This document shows positions 52,419 through 60,363 of a stretch of DNA of 64,000 bases, piece after piece (the first letter of the stretch is position 1; every line of letters begins with the position of its first letter). The stretch is from Streptomyces bottropensis ATCC 25435 (GTDB lineage: Bacteria; Actinomycetota; Actinomycetes; Streptomycetales; Streptomycetaceae). Made by a program: the position numbers and the translations under genes. The notes beneath the pieces are model-generated. The model was not told the origin of the DNA and ran no database searches. It worked only from the letters and a program-made list of their open reading frames with translations. The stretch covers positions 62,001 to 126,000 of the forward strand of contig NZ_KB911581.1 in NCBI RefSeq assembly GCF_000383595.1, read 5' to 3'.

Positions 52419-53276
52419 CTACGCGGGCGTGCCGAAGTTCTGGGTCCAGTAGTTGCCCGGGCCCGCCAGGCCGATGCCTATCTCCTTGAAGCCGCAGTTG
52501 AGGATGTTGGCCTTGTGGCCGGGGCTGTTCATCCAGCCGTCCATGACGCTGTCGGCGGTGCCGTACCCGGCGGCGACGTTCTCGCCCGCCGACCTGTACG
52601 CGTATCCGACGCGGGCGAGGCGGTCGGTCATGGAGGAGCCGTCGGAGCCGGTGTGGGACATGTTCGTGTGATCGGCCATGTCCTGGCTGTGGTTCTGCGC
52701 GGCCTTGGTGAGCTTGGCGTCCACGGTCACCGGTGAGCAACCCGCCTTCGCCCGCTCGGCGTTGACCAGTTCCAGGACGCGGTCCGTGGGGCCGGAGTCC
52801 GCGCTGGTCGCGGCGGGGGCGGGAGTGCTCTCGGCCTTCGCGGGGTTCGGGGTCTTCGCGGACTCGGCCCGCTTGTCGACGGTGTCCGCGGGCTTCTCGG
52901 CGGGCGGGCTGGTCTTCTTCTTCGAGGGGGACGCGCTCGGGGTGGGGCTGGAACGGCGTTTGCTCGGCGTGCGGGACGGGGTGGCGGTCGCCGGGGCGTC
53001 CGCGACGGCGGTGCGCTCACGTTCGGAGGGCGTACTCGACGGTGTGGCGTCGGGTGCGGGGCCGGACTCCTGCCCGCCCCACCAGGATGAGGCCACATCG
53101 CGCCAGCCGCCCGGTCCGTCACCGCCCGCCTGGAGGACGGCGGTGGTGCCCACGGCTCCCACGGCCACCACGACGGCCGCGGCGATGACCGCCTTGCGGC
53201 GTCCCGCTCCCGCGCGCCCCGCCTTCGAGGCGTTCGGGGCCTTCGAGGCTTTCCTCTTCCGGCGGTGACTGCTCAT
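52419..53276 (-). CDS. CAP/SCP-domain protein with N-terminal membrane anchor
   Basis: A 285-residue protein. A basic N-terminus (HRRKRKASKA) precedes a transmembrane/signal helix (about 30-50). A long Ser/Thr/Pro/Lys-rich linker (about 70-165) joins a C-terminal CAP domain (about 165-285): VLELVNAERAKAGCSPVTVD, LTKAAQNHSQDMADHTNMSH (His), AGENVAAGYG, WMNSPGHKANILNCGFKEIGIG and YWTQNFG. The CAP cavity His and Glu residues are present. Bacterial CAP proteins are surface-associated; peptidoglycan- or lipid-related roles are proposed. Start ATG 53276. Confidence 0.88.
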   Translation of the reverse strand: MSSHRRKRKASKAPNASKAGRAGAGRRKAVIAAAVVVAVGAVGTTAVLQAGGDGPGGWRDVASSWWGGQESGPAPDATPSSTPSERERTAVADAPATATPSRTPSKRRSSPTPSASPSKKKTSPPAEKPADTVDKRAESAKTPNPAKAESTPAPAATSADSGPTDRVLELVNAERAKAGCSPVTVDAKLTKAAQNHSQDMADHTNMSHTGSDGSSMTDRLARVGYAYRSAGENVAAGYGTADSVMDGWMNSPGHKANILNCGFKEIGIGLAGPGNYWTQNFGTPA

Positions 53277-54118
53277 GCGTGGCCTCACTGACTGGTCCGA
53301 CTGCGGTCCGACGGCGTCGCGACCTCGGCGGCCGTGGCCGTGGCCCTGGCGAGCCCGGTCATTATGGGGACCCTCGAACACACCAGGCAACGAACGTGTG
53401 TGCCACCGCAGGTGACGTTCCGGTGACGCTTCGCAGGCGTGCGAGGGCGTGCGGCCCCGGTTTTCGACGCCCCTGTCCGGACGTCAACACCCGCCCGGGA
53501 CCAGGCACAAGGCCGGTCGGCATCGACGGCCGGAGCTGTCGGCGCGGATCCCGGCGATGGGTTCGATTAGCCACCCCGTGGCCGAAATGGCCGATAGATA
53601 CGAGGAAGTGTGCGGTTGTCGCCCCGGAAAAGCGGGCGATCGACAGCATCGGGGCGCAATTCGGCCGTGACGCATGTCACCCCCGATTCGAGGCGGTGAA
53701 GGACGGCCGCGGACGGGACGCGGCGGGGCTCCCGAGAGAGCGGATCGTCGTACGGGGGCCCAAGGCCCCGCGGCGGATCGGCCGTGGAGGAATCATGACG
53801 GCAGTCGCGCGCACGGCAGCCCCCGTCTAGATGGAGGGCGACGGCCTGGAGGCGCACATCCAGGGGGTGGGCGGCGGCATGAGCGTCGCCTTTCTCCAGC
53901 TCCCCCGGGGCACCGACAGGGCCCCGGCCCCCCCAAGGGCCTCCCCCGACGCCCGGCGACTCCCGCGGTGACTCTCACCAAGTGCCAAGGGGGAAAGTTC
54001 AGCTCGGCGGCAACCTATCCCGGCGCCGCGACCACACAGGAGTCGGAACCCCCTCCACAGGGGCTCCACACGAACCACGTGTTCCCCCGAACCACGTACG
54101 TTACGTAAGGACTCATCC
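53277..54118. other. 842-bp intergenic region between CAP gene and pectate lyase
   Basis: No conserved gene seen. It carries the minus-strand promoter for the CAP gene, a short peptide frame after a strong ribosome site at 53795-53830 (listed separately) and the pectate-lyase promoter with GTAAGGAC 8 nt before its GTG. Near 54,078-54,108 ACGT occurs repeatedly (CACGTGTTC, CCACGTACGTTACGTAAG). I looked for a c-di-AMP riboswitch on the minus strand and could not make out its conserved elements. Confidence 0.45.
53795..53830 (+). CDS. Possible 11-residue leader peptide
   Basis: ATG 53795 follows GGAGGA at the right distance and reads MTAVARTAAPV, ending at TAG 53828-53830. The next base starts a coupled ATG frame of about 46 codons (to about 53971) without recognisable features. 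The strong ribosome site in front of such a short frame, about 290 bp upstream of the pectate lyase, suggests a leader peptide or the start of a lost gene. Confidence 0.3.
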   Translation: MTAVARTAAPV

Positions 54119-55486
54119 GTGGCCTCTGCCTCCCCGCGCCCGTCCCACCGCCGGTCCCTCCGCACGCGCCGGGCCCTCGTGGTCTCGGCCGCCGCCGTGG
54201 CCGCCGCGGTCGGCGCCGGCGTCCTCGTGATGAACGCCAGCGCCTATCCCGTGGACCTCTATCACCAGGTGCTGCCCGCCAAGGACGGCTGGGCGGCGTC
54301 CGGTTCCGGTACGACCGGTGGTGCGAAGGCCGACGCGGCGCACACCTTCACGGTGTCGACGCGGGCGCAGCTCGTGAAGGCGCTGGGCTCCGCCACCGAC
54401 ACCACGCCCCGGATCATCAAGATCAAGGGCACGATCGACGCCAACACCAACGACTCCGGCAAGAAGCTGACCTGCGCGGACTACGCCTCCGGCACCGGTT
54501 ACTCGCTCTCCGCCTACCTGAAGGCCTTCGACCCGTCGACGTACGGCAAGAAGGCCCCGAAGGGCACCCAGGAGTCCGCGCGTGAGGCGGCCGAGACCAA
54601 GCAGAAGAAGAACATCGTCTTCAAGGTGCCCGCCAACACCACCCTCGTGGGCGTCCCCGGCACCAAGGCGGGCATCCTCGGCGGCAGCCTGACGGTCCAG
54701 AACGTCAAGAACGTCATCATCCGCAACCTCACCTTCGCGGACACCCAGGACTGCTTCCCGCAGTGGGACCCGACCGACGGCTCGTCCGGCGAGTGGAACT
54801 CCAACTACGACGCGGTCACGCTGCGCGGCGCGACCAACGTGTGGGCGGACCACAACACGTTCACCGACGCACCGACCTTCGACAAGACGGAGGCGACGTA
54901 CTACGGCCGCAAGTACCAGGTCCACGACGGGGCGTTGGACATCACCAACGGCTCGGACCTGGTGACCGTCGAGCGCAACCGGTTCCTCAACCACGACAAG
55001 ACGATGCTGATCGGCAGCAGTGACACCGACTCCACCGGCAAGCTCCGCGTGACGATCCACCACAACCTGTGGAAGGGGATCGTGCAGCGGGCGCCCCTGG
55101 CCCGCATCGGCCAGATCCACCTCTACAACAACGTGTACGACACCGCCACGGTCAACGGCTACGCGCCCAAGTACAGCATCGACTCCCGCGCCAAGGCCCA
55201 GGTCGTCGCCGAGCGCAACGTCTGGAAGATCCCGGCCGGCGCGAAGGTCGCCAAGTTGCTGAGCGGCGACGGCACGGGTTCGCTCGCCGGCACCGGCAAC
55301 ATCGTCAACGGCAAGGCCACCGACCTCGTCGCCGCGTACAACACCGCGAACTCGTCGAAGAAGCTCAAGACCACGGTCAACTGGACCCCGGCCCTGACCG
55401 CCGGCCTCCAGACCTCCGTGACGAACCTGCTGACCGACCTGACGGGTACGGGCACGTCGGCCACGGGCGCCGGCGTCCTGTCCTAG
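54119..55486 (+). CDS. Secreted pectate lyase (PL1 family)
   Basis: A 455-residue secreted lyase. Arg-rich signal peptide (about 1-43, ending NASA). The parallel beta-helix of PL1 is visible: RIIKIKGTIDANTNDSGKK, NTTLVGVPGTKAGILGG, NVIIRNLTFADTQDCFPQWDPTDGSSGEWNSNYD (calcium-site Asp residues), NVWADHNTFTD, DGALDITNGSDLVTVERNRF, and the catalytic arginine region VQRAPLARIGQIHLYNNVYD. It cleaves polygalacturonate by beta-elimination outside the cell. The GTG 54119 start follows GTAAGGAC. Ends before a hairpin. Confidence 0.94.
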   Translation: MASASPRPSHRRSLRTRRALVVSAAAVAAAVGAGVLVMNASAYPVDLYHQVLPAKDGWAASGSGTTGGAKADAAHTFTVSTRAQLVKALGSATDTTPRIIKIKGTIDANTNDSGKKLTCADYASGTGYSLSAYLKAFDPSTYGKKAPKGTQESAREAAETKQKKNIVFKVPANTTLVGVPGTKAGILGGSLTVQNVKNVIIRNLTFADTQDCFPQWDPTDGSSGEWNSNYDAVTLRGATNVWADHNTFTDAPTFDKTEATYYGRKYQVHDGALDITNGSDLVTVERNRFLNHDKTMLIGSSDTDSTGKLRVTIHHNLWKGIVQRAPLARIGQIHLYNNVYDTATVNGYAPKYSIDSRAKAQVVAERNVWKIPAGAKVAKLLSGDGTGSLAGTGNIVNGKATDLVAAYNTANSSKKLKTTVNWTPALTAGLQTSVTNLLTDLTGTGTSATGAGVLS

Positions 55487-55535
55487 TCCGGACCCGAAAG
55501 ACTCCTGGCTGGGGGCGCCACCCGAGGCCAGGAAG

Positions 55536-55571
55536 GTGTCCCGGGCCCGATCAGGAAGGGGCCCGGGACAC
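55536..55571 (+). terminator. Hairpin terminator after pectate lyase
   Basis: A 13-bp perfect stem (55536-55548 with 55559-55571) and 10-nt loop, 50 bp past the stop codon. Confidence 0.8.
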
Positions 55572-55888
55572 GCGCAGAGGGACCCGGGGGGCGAGCACGC
55601 TCCCCGGGCCCCGTGGGTTCCGCGGCCGCCCGCCGATGAGGCCGCCCGCCCCGCCCGACATCACGCGCGGCGCATGATGCTGTCCTTCACAGCGTGCCCT
55701 GGCCACAGCCCGCCAGGGGACACGGCAGGGTCGGGCCGAGAGGAGCGGGGCCCAGGTGCGGGCCGCGTCCCCTGGGCACCTCCGTGCGGGGTCGGGAGCG
55801 CGCGCCCGCGCTCCCGCCAGGTGTCGCCGTTCACCGCTCCACTTCCGGGCATCCGTGTACGGGGTCGACATCCTTGCCGAACCCGTGG
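55572..55888. other. 317 bp with no recognisable gene
   Basis: Between the pectate-lyase terminator and the end of the convergent nuclease gene. Frames on both strands lack starts, domains and codon bias. No terminator for the nuclease gene was identified. Confidence 0.5.
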
Positions 55889-56797
55889 CTACTCGTCCGT
55901 GAAGATCTCCTCGGCGGAGGGGACGATGACGGCCCGCCGGTGCCAACGGCGCAGGGTCTCGGGGTCGTCGCAGTTGGTGATCCGTTCGCGGACTGCCTCG
56001 GGGACGTCGATCCCGCGCACCTCGAAGGCGTCCAGGATGTCCTCGGCCCGGCCCGCGGCCCGGCCCTCATCGCGGATTTCCTCAGAGATGTAGGACTTGT
56101 AGAAAGAGAGGTCCACGGCCACCAGTTTCCTCCACGGCTCTGCGGCTGGGTGCGTGCCCATGCCTTGTGAGATGAGTTCGATGATCGGGTTGGCGAGGGC
56201 CGCGGGTGTGTCCCGCAGCACGTTGGTGATTGCTTTGAGTATGGCCCCGACGTCTGGATTCCTGGCGTGGGTGATGGCTGACAGTGTGGCGACGGCGAGG
56301 TCTTTGCGAACCTCGGCGGGGTCGGTGATCACCGGCATGTTGTGTGGACCCGCGACGAGCGGGCGCAGGGTGAGCAGAGGCCACTGGCGAGGGCCGAAGC
56401 GGACCTCCTGTGCCGCCCATTCGGCGGTCGCGCGGTCCTGGCAGACGACCAGCAGCATCGGCTGCAGCCGGTACTTCGTGAGCAGGTACGAGGCGTAGTA
56501 CGCCCAGCTCGCGGGCTTGGCCGGGTCTTTCTTGCCCTGGGCCTCGACGGCGAGCAGAAGCGGCTCGTCGGCCTCCGTCTCCAGCCGCAGCAGCGTGTCG
56601 AGTCGGCGTTCGAGCGGGCGGGGCTCGGTGACGTCGGTCGGCAGGATGGTGACAGACGTGGGTGGGGCGAAGTCGACGCCGAGTACCTCGGAGAGCCGGG
56701 AGAAGAGGTCCGGGTATTCCTGGAAGATGCGGTGCATCGCCTCGTGGGGCGAGCTCAGGCAACCGGTCCCGAAGCCAGCCGAGTTGGCGATGTTCAC
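55889..56797 (-). CDS. Rpn-like PD-(D/E)XK nuclease family protein
   Basis: About 302 residues. The fold resembles the recombination-promoting-nuclease/transposase-like PD-(D/E)XK group common in Streptomyces: MHRIFQEYPDLFSRLSEVLG, ERRLDTLLRLE (catalytic Asp), LLLAVEAQGKKDPAKPASWAYYASYLLTKYRLQPMLLV (E-x-Q motif), PVITDPAEVRKDLAVATLSAI, and a helical C-terminus with EEIRDEGRAAGRAEDIL. No HTH or transposase module. Start is uncertain: GTG 56797 or ATG 56735; the usual ATG position is a CTG here. The 5' flank is a decayed HATPase gene. A truncated relative is at 52156. Confidence 0.75.
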   Translation of the reverse strand: MNIANSAGFGTGCLSSPHEAMHRIFQEYPDLFSRLSEVLGVDFAPPTSVTILPTDVTEPRPLERRLDTLLRLETEADEPLLLAVEAQGKKDPAKPASWAYYASYLLTKYRLQPMLLVVCQDRATAEWAAQEVRFGPRQWPLLTLRPLVAGPHNMPVITDPAEVRKDLAVATLSAITHARNPDVGAILKAITNVLRDTPAALANPIIELISQGMGTHPAAEPWRKLVAVDLSFYKSYISEEIRDEGRAAGRAEDILDAFEVRGIDVPEAVRERITNCDDPETLRRWHRRAVIVPSAEEIFTDE

Positions 56798-56859
56798 TCG
56801 CGCGAGTGAGCGGACGCCGTGGGCGGGAGGGGTGGGGCTTGGTGGGGTTTCTTTCCCCA

Positions 56860-57170
56860 TCGTGGTTCTTTGGGAAGAGCGCCCGTGGCACCGGAGCTCA
56901 GGTTTCTGAGCTCCGGTGGGAGGCCGGTCCTTCGAGCCGACCGGCTCATACGGTATTGCGGGGGGACGGGGCCCCGTTCGACGCCCCAGCGGGTCGGCGA
57001 GGGCCTCGACGAGGAGCAGGCCGCATCCGGACTCGGCGTCGGGGACGAGGGGCGGCGGCGCGGGAGGGCCACTCGGTGGAGAGGAGTCGGGCGAGGCGGG
57101 CGTGACGTGGGGGACAGCAGGATGCTGAAGTGTCGGATGCGGTGATCCAAGCATCGGCTCACCCAAGAGG
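56860..57170 (-). pseudogene. Decayed HATPase (anti-sigma-like) gene
   Basis: Fragments in different minus-strand frames spell parts of the family seen at 59217: IRHFSILLSPTSR (57,100-57,150), PDAESGCGLLLVEALAD, then frame-shifted RWGVERGPVPPQYRMS. The N-box-containing middle is deleted and at least one frameshift follows. This sequence leads directly into the 5' end of the nuclease gene at 55889-56797. Not functional. Confidence 0.6.
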
Positions 57171-57245
57171 ACCGTGGTGCGCTTCGGTTGGGGCAGCCCG
57201 TGTGGTGAAGCTGCCCCAACCGAAGACGCGGGCCGTTGATCAGGA

Positions 57246-57863
57246 CTAATCGCCGCGGTCGGCCCGGCGCAGGATGTCGCGTTCTCGGCCGATCTGGGTG
57301 TCGGGAGAGTCCTCGTGGTCGATGACGATGGTGTCGTCGGCCTCCTGGGCCCGGAGGTGGGCCCCGTAGGCGTCGGTCGCCCTCACCAGAAGAGCTTCCT
57401 GGTGTGCCGCGGGCCAGCTCTGGAGCAGGTAGGACTCCACGACCTCATCCACCACTGTCTGGTCGACAGCCGTGTCCCTGCCCCGGGCATGGACCCGCAA
57501 CCGGTAGTGGCCCGGTCCTCGCGAGGCCAGCGAGGGCAGGTCCACGGGGTCGTCCATGAGTGGAGCCACGAGCGCTTCTCCGGACGGGGATTGCCATGAG
57601 ATCTCGGCGATCTCTTCCCACTCCGCAGCGGGCTCGGGCTTCACGGCATGAAGCTCGACGCTCACGTGGACGTCGCCGGTGTGGATCCCGGTCGACACCT
57701 CGATCGCCCCGTCGATGGCCGACACGAGCCCGTTGTGAGACGAGTCAAGGTCATGGGCCACGGGCCCCTCCGGATCCGAGATCTGGACGAGGTGATACTC
57801 GGCGTGCACCAGAGCGGTTCGGGTGTGGACTGACTCATTCACGGTGTTGTCTTCCGGTCTCAT
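57246..57863 (-). CDS. Putative Nin/ComJ-like inhibitor encoded beside the NucA-type DNase
   Basis: A 205-residue acidic cytoplasmic protein. Its first ~125 residues resemble, by eye and memory, Bacillus ComJ/Nin: AEYHLVQISDPEGP, the NGLVSAIDGAIEVSTGIHTG segment, alternating beta strands (VHVSVELHAV) and PSLASRGPGHYRLRVHARGRD. The C-terminal 80 residues (VVESYLLQSWPAAHQEALLVR ...) are extra and Asp/Glu-rich. In Bacillus, nin is cotranscribed with nucA and inhibits the nuclease; here the gene starts 11 bp after the stop of a NucA/NucB-type DNase. The homology is short and needs a profile search. Confidence 0.6.
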   Translation of the reverse strand: MRPEDNTVNESVHTRTALVHAEYHLVQISDPEGPVAHDLDSSHNGLVSAIDGAIEVSTGIHTGDVHVSVELHAVKPEPAAEWEEIAEISWQSPSGEALVAPLMDDPVDLPSLASRGPGHYRLRVHARGRDTAVDQTVVDEVVESYLLQSWPAAHQEALLVRATDAYGAHLRAQEADDTIVIDHEDSPDTQIGRERDILRRADRGD

Positions 57864-57874
57864 CCGTCAGGGGC

Positions 57875-58924
57875 CTACCTGATCCATACCAGGTACCGGT
57901 CTCCTTCGAGGACGCGGCTGTAGGCGTAAAAACCTTTCAGCGCGCGACCGGCGCCCTTGTTCTGTTTGTCGTTGACCATGCGTCGGCTGAACGGACCGCC
58001 GCTGTATTTGGCACCCTGCCATGTGCTGGCGAAGGGGTACTCGTCGCAGGACTTGCCCGGTGGGCGTTCCAGGCTGCCGTACGCCTTCGTGCCGCTCACG
58101 GCCTTCCCCGACCGGGACACCTCCACGAGCTTGACCTGAGCCGCCCACGTCTTGGAGTCGCGGGCCGTGAAGGAGTATCCGATGAAGAGAAACTTGATGT
58201 TGCCGACCACGCGGCCCGTGCGCACATCCTTGGCATGGACCTTGCCACGCCACACACCGCAACTGCGCATCCGCTGCATGTACCAGGTCGAGTCCACGCC
58301 CTCGTCGATGCACCACTTGGGTTCCTTCCACGGCGAGCGCTTGGCCGCGGCGGTGAGAGCGTCCGGGCTTTCGACGAGCTCGGTCTCCGAGGGTGTGTCA
58401 TCCGTCGTGTCCTGCAGCAAGGCTTCCTGATCGATGCTTTCGCGGGCCGCTGCGACAGCCAGGGCAGCCGCCTCACCTGCGGACGGGTTGGCGGTGGCAT
58501 CACTGCGCGACAGTGCGGCCTGTTCCTCGGCAGTCAGCTCGTCGGCCGGCGTCGGAGGCGATACGCAGGCCACGTACTGCCCGTCGGGCGCCTCCTCGGC
58601 GCCCGACTCCGTCTGCTCGTCGCACGCCGTCTGGGTACCGGTCTCCATCGTGACGGGCTGTCCGTCCTCGGCGGTATCCGGCGCCGCCGCCGGCTCATCG
58701 GCCGTGCCTTCGATGCCCAGCGCCATGTCCTCTTCCGACGGCTCCGACTCCGGGTCACCCTCAGTGTCTTCCTCAGCCAATGGCAACTCGTCTGCGGCCG
58801 GGTCGGCGAGGTCTTCTTCCGTGCTCAGCGAGCTTTCCGGTACGGCTGTGGGATCGTCCGCCGCCTGCGCCACGGTGAGACTGCTGCCCAACAGCGCCAG
58901 CGAGGCGGCCCCCACGGCCAGCAT
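57875..58924 (-). CDS. Secreted NucA/NucB-type deoxyribonuclease
   Basis: A 349-residue protein. Signal-like N-terminus (LAVGAASLALLGSSLTVAQA) with few basic residues, then an acidic low-complexity region (about 25-190). The C-terminal domain (about 205-349) has Cys residues and ends with the NucA/NucB signature: SCDEYPFASTWQGA, then VNDKQNKGAGRALKGFYAYS and RVLEGDRYLVWI. These are the D-E-x-P and N-x-x-x-G motifs of non-specific DNases of Bacillus (NucA in competence, NucB extracellular). Start ATG 58924 follows GAGGA and an in-frame stop. The acidic part may be a propeptide. Cotranscribed with the putative inhibitor. Confidence 0.8.
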   Translation of the reverse strand: MLAVGAASLALLGSSLTVAQAADDPTAVPESSLSTEEDLADPAADELPLAEEDTEGDPESEPSEEDMALGIEGTADEPAAAPDTAEDGQPVTMETGTQTACDEQTESGAEEAPDGQYVACVSPPTPADELTAEEQAALSRSDATANPSAGEAAALAVAAARESIDQEALLQDTTDDTPSETELVESPDALTAAAKRSPWKEPKWCIDEGVDSTWYMQRMRSCGVWRGKVHAKDVRTGRVVGNIKFLFIGYSFTARDSKTWAAQVKLVEVSRSGKAVSGTKAYGSLERPPGKSCDEYPFASTWQGAKYSGGPFSRRMVNDKQNKGAGRALKGFYAYSRVLEGDRYLVWIR

Positions 58925-59216
58925 GATTCTCGGTCCTCAAGTCGTACCCCCTGTGGATGGTCAGAGCAGCGCAAACCCGCCTACTTCTTGGCGTGTTCAC
59001 GCTAATCAACCCGATCGAAGCACGGGGGACTGACAGTCGGCCATTGAGTTAGGCGCAGACCCGGCGGCGGGAGTCCGGCTCGAACGATCCGATGCAAGCG
59101 CGCAAGCGGCCGAGCGCGTCACGTTCCGGCCGTCGCCTCGGCCACACGCGTGAAGAGAGCTTGAGCTGATCTGTCAGGACGTCCCGTTGCGTCATTCGCC
59201 AGGGCTTGCCTGCGGC
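58925..59216. other. Region upstream of DNase gene; no gene seen
   Basis: Holds the DNase promoter (AT-richer stretch about 58,980-59,050) and decayed sequence between it and the truncated HATPase gene. A minus-strand frame ending near 59119 has no recognisable features. Confidence 0.45.
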
Positions 59217-59640
59217 TCAAGACTCCAACGCAACGGTGTTGAGATCGAGTTCGGCCCATACCGTTTTGCGGGGGACGGGGCCGGGTTCGGTGCCCCAGCG
59301 GTGGGCGAGGGCCTCGACGAGGAGGAGGCCGCGTCCGGATTCGGCGGCGGGGGCGGGTGGCCGACGGCATGGGAGGTCGTCGCCGGGTGTGTCCGTCACC
59401 TCGATGCGGAGTGTGTTGTCCCGGGTCTGGAGGACGAGGCGGAAGTCCCGGCCGGGGAGCCGGCCGTGGGTGGCGGCGTTCGTGGCGAGTTCGGCGACGA
59501 GGTGTTCGGCGGTGTCGAGGGCGCCGTACGGCGGGCCCCAGGCGCGCAGCCATTCCGTGGCGAGGAGACGGGCGAGGCGGGCACCGCGCGGTGTGGGGGA
59601 CAGCAGGACGCTGAAGTGCCGGGTGGGGGTGTCGAGATGG
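59217..59640 (-). pseudogene. HATPase (anti-sigma-like) gene lacking its start
   Basis: The minus strand gives an intact-looking Bergerat-fold domain: DTPTRHFSVLLSPTPRGARL, LATEWLRAWGPP, HLVAELATNAATHGR (N box), LRIEVTDTPGDD (G1) and ESGRGLLLVEALAHRWG (G2), ending KTVWAELDLNTVALES. No ATG, GTG or TTG starts it. Upstream of the expected first residue the frame runs into sequence that, on the plus strand, is the C-terminus of an XRE regulator. A deletion joining these two divergent genes has removed the start and their shared promoter. Confidence 0.7.
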
Positions 59641-59783
59641 ATGGACTTTTCATCAATGGCCGCCCGACCTCCGACCCGAAGGAGCTGCGGATCCTCGAAC
59701 TGCGGTATGGCGTCATCCGGGCCCAGGCTCTCACTCCGAGGGAGTCACTCGCCTTCATCGAGCAAGTGCTGGGAGAAACATGA
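59637..59783 (+). pseudogene. C-terminal remnant of an XRE/DUF5753 regulator
   Basis: The last 45 or so codons (DPKELRILELRYGVIRAQAL, TPRESLAFIEQVLGET) match the usual C-terminal helix of DUF5753 regulators. The ATG at 59637 has no ribosome site. The HTH and most of DUF5753 are gone. The stop overlaps the DUF397 start in the standard ATGA arrangement, showing the original order XRE-DUF397 divergent from HATPase. Confidence 0.7.
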
Positions 59784-59989
59784 TCCGTAAGGTCTCTGCC
59801 GGAGACGCCTCCGAGCTGAAGTGGTTCAAGAGCAGCTACAGCGACGGCACCGAAGGCGACAGCTGCGTCGAGATCGCGACCGCCCCCGGCACAGTGCACG
59901 TCCGCGACTCCAAGAACATGGGCGGTCCCCAGCTCGCACTCGCGCTGGAAGCATGGGCGGGCTTCGTGGTGTACGCCTCGGAGAGCTGA
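59780..59989 (+). CDS. DUF397 small protein
   Basis: A 69-residue DUF397 protein, complete: ELKWFKSSYSDGTEGDSCVEIA (residues 11-32), VHVRDSKNMGGPQLAL and AGFVVYASES. Its XRE and HATPase partners next door are both truncated and it has lost its promoter, so it is probably orphaned unless read through from elsewhere. Confidence 0.85.
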   Translation: MIRKVSAGDASELKWFKSSYSDGTEGDSCVEIATAPGTVHVRDSKNMGGPQLALALEAWAGFVVYASES

Positions 59990-60169
59990 CCGCTCAACTG
60001 CTCGTGCCCCGCCTTTGGTTGACACTAGAAGCGGGGGCGCGTTGGAGCACAGTTAAGAACACGGCGCAGGGTTGGGGGGAACAGTCCGTCAGCGAAGTCC
60101 TCTTCGGCGCTCTTGGGTGTGCGTGCAGCGGCCCAGGCTTTCACTTTGGTCTTACGGGCAGCGGCTCGG

Positions 60170-60314
60170 CGCCGCTTCGCGCCGTCGGGCACGGCTGATC
60201 GTGGTCGGCACCTGGGGCGAGAGCCCGATGCGCGGGGCCCTGCTGGGCTCGGCCCCGCACAAGCTGCTGCATCTGTCGCGCTTTCCCGTCCTGTGCGTGC
60301 CCACCGAGGAATGA
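60170..60314 (+). pseudogene. C-terminal remnant of a universal stress protein
   Basis: The plus strand reads RRARLIVVGTWGESPMRGAL, LGSAPHKLLHLSRFPVLCVP and a stop, the ATP-binding C-terminal motif of UspA proteins (G-2x-G-9x-G[S/T]). No N-terminal half is present. It marks the metG-side edge of the accessory region. Confidence 0.65.
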
Positions 60315-60363
60315 CGTGGTGAGGCCGGTGCGGCGCGCGCAGGACGGGCGGGCGATCGGCTCC

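Noticed and set aside
53540..53600. tRNA-like GGTTCGATTAG T-loop
   Set aside because: No acceptor, D or anticodon stems could be paired around it.
53277..53680. c-di-AMP (ydaO) riboswitch upstream of the CAP gene
   Set aside because: Wall-related secreted proteins in Streptomyces can have one, so I looked, but its conserved blocks were not recognisable on the minus strand.
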